A stretch of 64,000 nucleotides of DNA from Pyrus communis (taxonomy: Eukaryota > Streptophyta > Magnoliopsida > Rosales > Rosaceae): NCBI RefSeq assembly GCF_963583255.1, contig NC_084813.1, forward strand, positions 10,712,001 to 10,776,000, given 5' to 3'. Each line of letters starts with the position of its first letter. Positions within the stretch are counted from its first letter, which is position 1. This document shows, in pieces, positions 55,659 to 64,000 of this stretch. Position numbers and translations under genes: made by a program. Below the pieces are notes generated by a model. It was not told where the DNA came from. It did no database searches and saw only the letters and a program-made list of their open reading frames with translations.

Positions 55659-58600
55659 CTAAAATAACACCAACTCCATCCTTGACTTTGAGTTCTCTTC
55701 GAATAGAAGTTCATCTTGAACAAACATTTTATCTTGTGTGCTATGGGCATAAACTTTACCATAGCTAGAAAGAAAATAACTTGACCTTGAATTCTCTGTG
55801 AACAGAAATAGATCACCCATGAAAATCAAATCTTGTACCTTTGTGTCATGGAACCAATTATGCTTGCATTTTGGCGGTATGATCTTGAATGCAACTCCAT
55901 AAATAAGTTTGACATTAGCATCTTGGTACCCATTTTCTAACTTGGTTGAAATTTCATGGCTTTGGAACTCGCTTTCTTGAGCTACCATATGATATTGGTC
56001 CATTTGATTTGAAATTGGCTCCATAAAATTTATTTTGTCCCTCACAATGATGTCAACTTCTTCTGTTTGAGCAGACATATTTTGACCTTCGAAGAGGACT
56101 ACTTGTAAGTCATCAACCTTCTCGTCAACAAGAAGACCAACAGGCAACTCATCCTCCATATTAGATTCTAATAACAATTCTTCTCCCTCAATACCTTTAG
56201 GGTGCACTATGACATCTACAAGCTGTTGAGGTTCTTCATCTAGAGCTCGCACTTCAGATTCTTTTAAATTTGTGTTTGGAGCTTGATGTGGTAGAAACTA
56301 ACACACAAATTAAACCCTATAAATTATGCAATCGTAGTACAAGTAAGTAGGGATCGTTCTATTCCGGGGATTAGAAGGGATGCTAATCAACACAAATTAA
56401 ACTTATAAACTTGAAAACTAAGTTAAACTAAAAACAAAACAATGACTAGGGGGATTTTGGATGAATTTGATTAAAACAAAAGTAAAGTGCAGCAAGTAAA
56501 TTATGTTATGAATGAAATATGGATGAAAGGATAGCTAAAGGATTCTTCTCCACACATGGAACATATGCATACAAATTGATTTCTAGTTATTCTTCCTATA
56601 AACTATGAATGGCAATGCCCCAAATTAATTGTAAACAACAGTAATTAACTCTCAGATTTTCCTAAGTGCATTGAATTAAATTCATTCACGCAACCAAATT
56701 ATTCTTCTCAAGTTCCCTAACTATGAAAAGCATGATAGAGATACATCTCAAAGATCATTAAGTTTTGTGAAAATCATAAGCATTGACAAAGCATTCGTAA
56801 CTATGAAAAGCATGATACTCCTACCAAGAATTTACTTAACTCAATCATGACTAGTGACTTTTACTACTTGCAAATATAAGTTCATAACGATTAGGTGAAA
56901 TTCCCTTATATTCTAGCATCAAATCCCTACATGCAAACTAAGTATGCATCCTTAATAAACATACAAGAATAAGTTTTCTATAAAGCAGATAAGTAAATCG
57001 CATTCATGTTTTATGAAACAATAACTGAATGTAATCAATTTATATAAAACATATGATCATGGCTTCGAATTCACCTTTAACTAAAAAGAAACTTAGTTAC
57101 ACATGTTCATCATAACTAAAAAACAATCTAAAATAAACATTGAAACTTAAAACAAAGATAGAAAGAACTCTGAAAATTCCAGCAACTTCAATGGAAGATA
57201 GAAAGAAGCCTTAATCCTAATCAAAGAAGGTGCCGCACCAAATCTGCAAGGGATCCTTCCTTGCCATGCAAGGGAGCACATTCCCTTTCCTATTTTCTTT
57301 GCCACAAAGCACATTCCCTTTTGTCCCCTTTCTGCCGCATATCCCTTTCCCTTTTCCCCTTTGATTCTGACTTTAATTCTCCTTTTCCTTGTAGATTTAG
57401 GGATAAAAACTTGTTTACCAAAATTAATTAAGGTTGTTTTTTTTCATTTCCCTTTAAATATAACCCTTTGATGCACATCCCAGGGGGATCACCCATTCAG
57501 CCATCATTCTTCCCTTCCACATCCGCACCACCTACCATACATCCACCACAACCCAATTTCACACCCATTCACCCTTGTGCCGCAGCAAAGAAGAAGGAGA
57601 GAAGACCCCTTGGAGCCGTGCTTGCCATTCAAGATTGTTGGATTGTTGGAGCGTTTCTAGGTGTATTGAATCTTTGTTTTCAATGTTTAATTTATATTTT
57701 CTTTGTTTTGCTGTGAGCATGAGAGGCTAAACTCGTTTTAGCTAGAGGATACTTTGAAACCATGATTATATTTGCAATATGAATTGATTAACTCCAGTTG
57801 TGATTTCATAAATCGTGAATGCAATTTGCTTAACTGTTGGATTAAGAACTTATTCTTGTATGTTGATTAAGGGTGCACACTTAGTTTGCATGCATGAATT
57901 TGATGCTAGAATATAAGGGAGTTTCACATAATCGTTATGAACTTATATTCACAAGTAGTGAAGGTCACGATCGTGTTAAGTTGAATTTCTGGCATGAGTA
58001 TCATGATGTCATAGTTACGAATGCCTTGTCATTGATTATAATTTTCACAAAGCTTAATGATCTTTGATTGTATCTCTATTATGTTGTTCATGTAGGGAAC
58101 CGTTGAAGAATAATTTGGTTGCCAATGCGTATTCCATCCAATTCAATGACTTAAGGAAAATCTGAAGGTTAATTAGTGATGTCACGGTTAATCTGGGGTA
58201 TTGAGGTTCATGGTTTATTGAAAAAGCAACTAGAAATCAATTTGTATGCAAGTGTGTCATGTGTGGAGAAAGACCCTCTAGCTAGCTAATCACCCATCAA
58301 TTCACGCAAATTCGTATTCCTTTACTTAGTTTTTGCAATTTACTTGTTTTTACTTCAAATTCGTCAAAAACCCAATCCCCTTTACTTTGTTGTGTCAAAC
58401 TAGTTAGAATCTATCCTAATTTGTGTTTTTAAGTGTTTTGAGTCAAAACCAATTCAATTTTCGTCCAAAGTAAGTCCTAGAGTCTGTTTTGAGTCTATTT
58501 GATTGTTTTGTGCTGTTTTGAGTCTTTTTAGTTTGTTTTGAGTTCTTTGAGTCTAGTTAAGTGTTTTTAAGCCTAGTTTTGTGTTTTTATGTTAGTTTAG

Positions 58601-58854
58601 AATAGATTAGCAGTCCCTCCTAATCCCCATCCTAGAACGATCCCTACTTACATCTTTACTACAATTATCAATAAGAGGGTTTAATTTGAGTGCTATTATA
58701 TATCACATCAATAAGCACCTATACTTGCTGATCTAGAAGATTGATCGTCCTCTTCTTCAAGGTTAATTTGAGCACTAGTTGATAGAAAGTTCTCAAAAGT
58801 GTTGCTCTTTATACGTTCAAGTGTTTGGCCTATCTCAGCAAGTTTGTCGGACAT
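55659..58854 (-). CDS. unknown open frame of a non-autonomous LTR element, split by an inverted LTR pair
   Basis: On the minus strand an ATG at 58854 opens MSDKLAEIGQTLERIKSNTF and runs 48 codons to 58711. There an inverted pair of LTR fragments (56284-58710) interrupts it. It resumes near 56282 with APNTNLKESEVRALDEEPQQ and continues to a stop at 55659, roughly 250 residues in all. The product would be acidic (ELLLESNMEDELPVG, DEKVDDLQVVLFEGQ). I recognise no domain. Its position after an LTR and primer site suggests a gag-leader or accessory protein of a large non-autonomous element. The second part stays open for about 200 codons. Confidence 0.4.
56284..58710. mobile_element. head-to-head inverted pair of TGATARGAGC-family LTR 3' parts
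   Basis: 56284-about 57180 is the reverse complement of the LTR 3' half (it begins TGATGTGG, complementary to the CACATCA end). About 57185-58710 is the same LTR in + orientation ending ATATCACATCA. Matching pieces include AACTAGAAATCAATTTGTAT on both arms and the AGAACGATCCCTACTTAC tail. Both copies lack the TGATARGAGC 5' end. The outer flanks GAGCT and ATAAG do not form a clear duplication. Confidence 0.65.
57468..57716 (+). CDS. short conserved open frame of the TGATARGAGC LTR (third copy, unknown)
   Basis: A frame equivalent in place to 6560-6784 and 25540-25785: Pro/His-rich, then CAAAKKKERRP, here running on to a hydrophobic tail because the usual stop is lost. Supports positional conservation of the frame, not necessarily translation. 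Confidence 0.22.
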   Translation: MMHIPGGSPIQPSFFPSTSAPPTIHPPQPNFTPIHPCAAAKKKERRPLGAVLAIQDCWIVGAFLGVLNLCFQCLIYIFFVLL

Positions 58855-58960
58855 ATACTACCTGAGAAATAGAAAGAACACAAATGAAATTTAGAAATCT
58901 AAACTGAAAATGAAAATAAATAGGGTTTGAAGAACAAGCAATTATAGGGGGTTGAAATCA

Positions 58961-58979
58961 ATCCCCAACAACGGCGCCA
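58961..58979 (-). other. primer-binding site of the minus-strand LTR element
   Basis: On the minus strand TGGCGCCGTTGTTGGGGAT follows the LTR end by a few bases. TGGCGCCGTTG.CGGGGA is a familiar primer-site sequence of plant gypsy/large non-autonomous elements (from memory). Confidence 0.6.
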
Positions 58980-58985
58980 TAATTT

Positions 58986-60288
58986 TGTTGTGTTCCTTCC
59001 GAGTGCAATATATGGTTAGTATAATGGCACAAGTAAGGGTGTTGAACCACAGGGACTGATTAAACCTCTATAAATTACTAGCCTTGAAAGAACCCTAACT
59101 AAACAATGAAAATAACAAATTAAATGTAGATTGTGTGCTGTTAATGAGAATAACTAAAAATGCAAGAAAAATGTAACAATGAATGATATATTGATTAAGA
59201 AACGATGAGGATGGGTCCAGGGATTTCGAGTTCACCATTACAAAACCAATTCCATGTTTATGAAGTTAAATCGTATTCAATTACCAACCTATTTCCAGAG
59301 TCTGTTTTACATATATATGATCAGCCATATGATGTGTGGCTTTGATCAAATTCTCCTAATCTACAACCTAATTGGGATGTTCAACTTCGGTTCCAAATTA
59401 AGAGTCTTTAGCATGCAAGAAAACGTTAAAGAACCAAAGAAAATACATGGCAGGATGTTTGCATAGCATTCTCTTCATTCATTCACATGTCTACCAAGAT
59501 TAACCATGATGTTTACTATAATCTTGATCAAATGATCTGTAAGAAATCCTAATGGTGATCAATCATTAAAATTAACAAACAAATTTAACAAAAGATTCAG
59601 TGAATGAAACAAGAGACAGATTGATGAATTGAATATTTTAACATAAAAACATGGATCAATTGTGCAAGGCTACATCGAAATCCCTAGCTATGAATTTAGT
59701 TACACATCATGTTCACAGAGATGAAATTAGAAATACACAACATGAGTGAAAATAAATCAAAGAGAGAGGAAACCCTTGAAGCAATTCTAATGTTGAACTT
59801 CTCCAAGAACAGCCTGTCGGGATGAGTCTTCGATGATGTTGGAGAGTATAGAATGAGTGGAGATTTGAGTGTGGATGAAAAGAGAGAAAAATAGTGACTG
59901 GAGTTGTGAAATTCACTTAGAATGAAAGGTGTATGTAAAAGTGGCTAAAAGGCTAGGTTTTATGGTGTTAAAGAGCTGTTACAGATTGCCAATACATTCC
60001 AGTAATTGGGCATTTAATTCCCACATTTTTTTGTTGTTATTGGTCTTATAAAGAGTCATATTCATCACCATATTCAGTTTCCACTTTTAATTCTTTGTCT
60101 ACATCAGCATCCTTATTTAATTCTCCACTTTAAGCACCATTTTACCTTATTTGTCCTCAACTGAGCTCCAAAATTCGATTAGCTGCACACTAACACAAAA
60201 AAGGGTAAAATGTAACTAGTTTAACTCAAAAATATCACAAAGGGACTAGGAATGGATGGTATAAATGTATGAAATATATGAGTTATCA
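58986..60288 (-). repeat. 5' LTR (minus strand) of a non-autonomous LTR element
   Basis: On the minus strand it starts TGATAACTCATATATTTC (at 60288) and ends GGAACACAACA (at 58986), about 1.3 kb, with the primer site just beyond. The partner LTR is not found to the left within the window's recognisable sequence, so the 3' end is lost or diverged. Short frames inside (59254-59466, 59713-59916) are not conserved features that I can name. Confidence 0.6.
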
Positions 60289-62060
60289 CTTGGCTAATCA
60301 GTGAACGCGATGTCTTGAACTGCTCAGCTATTTGTGTAAACCAAGATAATAGTAATCACACAATACCCTTCCAAACACCCTGTGGTTGCTCGGTTATGTT
60401 CATTTTGGCCCTGAACAATTCTTGGTTTCTCATGAGTGCTTTTAGAGAACTAAGCCCTTCAAAAAATTCTCACAAGAATAGCCCCATTCCTCACTCAAGA
60501 TAGGTGACTTCCCATTAAGAGTATCCTGCAATACCCCACTTGGTATTTCCAAGTATAGGAATCATTAAAAGCAAAGTTTACCTAAATACGCTGCAAATAA
60601 CACTGTTTCATCATAGGACATGGGTAGGAGATTATCTCCACAGTGCTCCTATTGAATCATCCATAATTCGACTGTCCCTTTGAACCTACATCTTGGGATC
60701 TCCAATCAGCTAGGTTAGGTTGCCATTATGGCGATTCTTAAAGATGTAGGCTTTTAACCCATTCCCCTCGATGACACAACTTATTCTCTGGTCAAACCTT
60801 TAATTAATTGGATCCACTAGGTTGATGACTATCACTTATGGTGCGCACTTCCATTTATGAAATTATATTTCATTCGAGAGTAGTTGTTTCCCAACGTAAT
60901 TCCTCCAAACATGTGTTCAGATTTGATAAGTAATTTACTAACACTTGGGTAAATTCCCCCACATTTAAGGTATTTGCTAGAAGATCTCTAACCTTTCAAT
61001 ACCTTAAAACTTTAGTTATAAGAGATAATCGTTATCTCTTTCTAGAAACAAATTACTTTTACATTCCTTATAAGTTTATTCCATTTCTTAAAAATAGCTA
61101 AGCTAGCCCCACAATTCCCTCACATTGTGGTTGCTTTTTACTGCTATCAATTACTCATTCATCATACTTAAGAAGTAGGTGCCAATGAAGGTACTGTTTC
61201 ATTATCCATCTTTACTATTAGGCTTTCAAGCCTCACAAGTCCTTTCTAAGGAGATGCACTTGTCTCCTCAATTAGGCTTCTAATTATCAAACCCAACATG
61301 ATTTGAAGTTTCTTCCCTTTGTGGGAATACTTCTTTTGCCTTCGCATATATTTGCAACGTTAATATACTCATCAAGCAAATATACATATCAAGGCACCTT
61401 TCACCAATAGATGCTAAACAAACCGAGTGTTTCCATTCTCCAACCAAACCTACCATGACTCTGCCATTTGCTTTCATAAAATGAAAGCATATGTATTTGC
61501 ATGCAGAAGACTAATCATTGTGTAGGGCTTGGTTTTTCCAGGCAGGGAATGTTACTTTCCTTATAGAAAGATTTGCTTCGTCTTAGTTTTGTTCTCAGGC
61601 GATAATCGTTACTTTTCAAAATTGAAACCGTTTCTTCTTGTTTGCGCCATATCACCTTTTCATGAAGGGTCGCAACTCTTCATGGAGGTTTGCAGAAAAT
61701 TTAACAACTTTCTCAGACAAACTACTAATTCTTTATAACAAAAAGAAAATCACATCTCGTATGCATTCACGAGAATTATTAAACTTTTGAACCAATATAA
61801 GTAGAGAAGATATCTTATTACAATAATGGCTGCACCAAATAACTTTTCCTTGTGAGTACTCTTAAGGAAATAACCGTTTTTCAACTAGCACAAGATTATA
61901 TACATCATTGTCACTTGTATACAAGACAAAAGAAGTGTCATGCATGCTCCACTATTTCTTATTTTGAATCCAATCAAATCTTAATTAAATTCACTAACAG
62001 TATATGAAATCATGAATCACTTCATATATATGACATTAAGCATATGTAAAACCACAAAAT

Positions 62061-62111
<51 letters not shown>

Positions 62112-62360
62112 GTTGGTATCTTCTCGGAAACAATACATGTATGAATAGAGAACATGTTGTCAACAACCACTTATGTAATTAATGCCAATTCGGAAGTGAT
62201 GACAAAATTATAGCACCAAACCAAAACTTTTCAATCAAAACGTAAACCCTTTCTTGCTATATTAAATCACATGAAAAATCAAAAAATAATTGATGCACTT
62301 ATATGTCAAAGTAATGCATGCACATGAGTAATTAATGTTAAATAAACATGATATAATAGA
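60289..62360. other. unclassified moderately AT-rich sequence
   Basis: About 2 kb with only short unrelated frames (for example 60315-60503, 61280-61477, 61529-61738). No domain, LTR pair or terminal repeat is recognised. Its base texture resembles noncoding retroelement sequence. Confidence 0.25.
62058..62112. repeat. (CA)n(TA)n microsatellite
   Basis: About 18 CA units directly followed by TATATATATATA. Confidence 0.9.
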
Positions 62361-62787
62361 TTAGAAAAATCTAGAAAATACGGTCGAGGTAAGTGTTGGA
62401 CACTTTGTCTTTAAGACAAGTTTATGCCCCACTACAGTGCTTATGGTTGATCGGTGCATGTCTCCCAAGATACAACGATCACATCCTTATAATAGTAGCA
62501 CTCCAAATCACAAGGCTACATGAACCATGATTGTGTTGAAAACTTTCTCATATGAACTCAATGGGACTCTCTAATATTTAATGCATTATGTATGACGAAA
62601 AGTTATTTTGTGATTATAGGGGGCTTCTCTATTTATACAATATGAGATACCTCTTTGGAAAGTATGTGACTATTAATGAAGAGTAAAAAGTTGCAACACT
62701 TCATTTAAGTAGACATATCTTTTTATCAAAAGACTCCACTTCTAATTTTCATTGAATTAATAATTTAATGTATTAAATTTTCCAACA
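62361..62787 (-). mobile_element. possible LTR end (minus strand)
   Basis: The minus strand begins TGTTGGAAAATTTAATACAT at 62787, a typical LTR opening, with a TATAAATAG-like box near 62632 (complement of CTATTTATA). No partner or target duplication found. Confidence 0.3.
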
Positions 62788-63231
62788 ACAACTGCCTGAA
62801 ACATGAAGAAAGCCAAAAACTCATAATAGCCATAGCAGACAAACCCAGAAAAAGACAAACAAATAAAATCATTCAGATTTTGGAAAACATATGAATATGT
62901 GCCCACCCATTATCATATCCGACATTGCAGTTGATTAATCTCACATAAAATCGCATTAAAAGAACCCATAAATTTGACTAACAATTCTCCAAAACCCACA
63001 ATATAAATGAAAAAACCCACACAAATTTAAACGAAAAATTCTTTAAAATCATGAAAAATTTAATAAAACCGAATTACATTAATCACAAATTTGATCATAC
63101 AAATCTTCACATACAATAAGTTTAGAATGTACCTAGCTTCCTTGCAAAAATCGTATCTTTATAGGCCAAGGCTCAAATTTCCTTGCTGTTGCCTTCATTC
63201 GTTAAGTCCTGATTCAAGCAGTCACATATAT

Positions 63232-63271
<40 letters not shown>

Positions 63272-64000
63272 GGATCAAGGGACAAATATTTTTACAAATA
63301 CTTATACACTCTTTTTAAGCCTTTTGATTGCATGACATTCAATGGTTCTTATTTATTCATTAAATGACATGGATGCTTATGTGGATTTTAACTAACATAT
63401 TAAAGATAAAATAAAACTGAAAAAACTTAAAATCTGGAAAATTAAAAATTATAATTAAAAGGGGAAGAAACCCTAGATTGATACGAAATTCCAATGGTTG
63501 CTGATCAGAGGACGACACTAGCAAAAACAACGGTGCAGGTGCAATTTAGACAATGGAGGATATATGTTATTTGCAACCATTTTTGTTGTAATGAACTTGG
63601 GCACTCTAGGAAAATCGAAAGTAGCAATGTCATTCCCAAATTCCAATTGTTGATGGTGTGAATATTGAAGGGAAGAATTCAATACATATTTATCTGAACA
63701 CTTATGCACTGATTAGTCCAAGTAACCTCAATCAATTTGTTGCAACAGGACGTGGAAGTCAGATCTTTGGTGGATGATGGCCCATGGATCCACTTCAGAT
63801 AGGCTGATATCAATGAAGGATGCGCACATTTTTTCCATCAAAAAAGGTATGCTGCAAATCAATTATGCCAGCCATTTTTAGTACGTAACTCGGGTTTGGT
63901 AGTGTTGGAGATTGTATGTAAGTAGATGTTGAATTCCATACGTCAAATCTTTAAGACGTTAATGACTAATATTATATTATCTGGAATCAACGTCAAGCAT
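62788..64000. other. no gene seen; contains a CA/TA microsatellite
   Basis: A (CA)n(TA)n tract lies at 63233-63271. The remaining sequence has only short frames without recognisable domains; the window ends in unclassified DNA. Confidence 0.35.

Overview
The window looks like a transposon-dense stretch of a woody eudicot chromosome. I infer Rosaceae, most likely the apple/pear tribe (Maleae). It is AT-rich, has intron-containing plant genes, and is packed with nested LTR retrotransposons and DNA transposons. A 154-bp element at 21042-21195 matches, from memory, a MITE abundant in Malus/Pyrus, and a Cassandra-type LTR carrying a 5S rRNA segment sits at 43514-43783. The species call is inference.

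Only one host gene appears complete: a UBP6/UBP7-type ubiquitin-specific protease (46953-52776, + strand, 18 coding exons, 476 residues by my splice model). The other host-derived pieces are broken. An F-box-associated gene at 10.6-17.5 kb is split by a 6-kb copia insertion. A second F-box fragment lies antisense just downstream of UBP6. DUF789 and PLAC8 exons are carried inside a hAT transposon.

Layout. 1-9.1 kb: long gypsy LTR, tRNA-iMet primer site, decayed internal region holding a solo LTR of a 'TGATARGAGC' family, then a second gypsy LTR with its own primer site. 9.1-17.5 kb: gene-poor sequence, then the F-box pseudogene with the copia element (GAGAG target duplication). 18-21.7 kb: hAT MITE, Helitron-like element with an expanded tandem repeat, Mutator-type MITE and LINE fragment. 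21.7-26.9 kb: a solo gypsy LTR with a second solo LTR nested in it; both have perfect 5-bp target duplications. 30.0-35.0 kb: gypsy element with gag, RNase H and integrase but no reverse transcriptase. 35.9-42.3 kb: hAT element with an 8-bp target duplication, a damaged transposase and captured gene exons. 43.2-46.0 kb: second Helitron-like copy holding two nested solo LTRs. 46.4-53.4 kb: MITE, UBP6 and the F-box fragment. 53.8-64 kb: copia gag and RT remnants, a non-autonomous LTR element containing an inverted LTR pair, then unclassified AT-rich DNA.

The most striking unexplained signal is a set of hairpins whose stems change while staying complementary around a constant loop. About a dozen lie in the solo LTR at 23405-23964, three two-helix versions at 44966-45187, and seven in the copia leader at 16454-16686. 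They suggest selected or mechanistically maintained RNA/DNA secondary structure in retroelement regulatory regions. The second main finding is the hAT element that carries DUF789 and PLAC8 exons in compatible splice phase.
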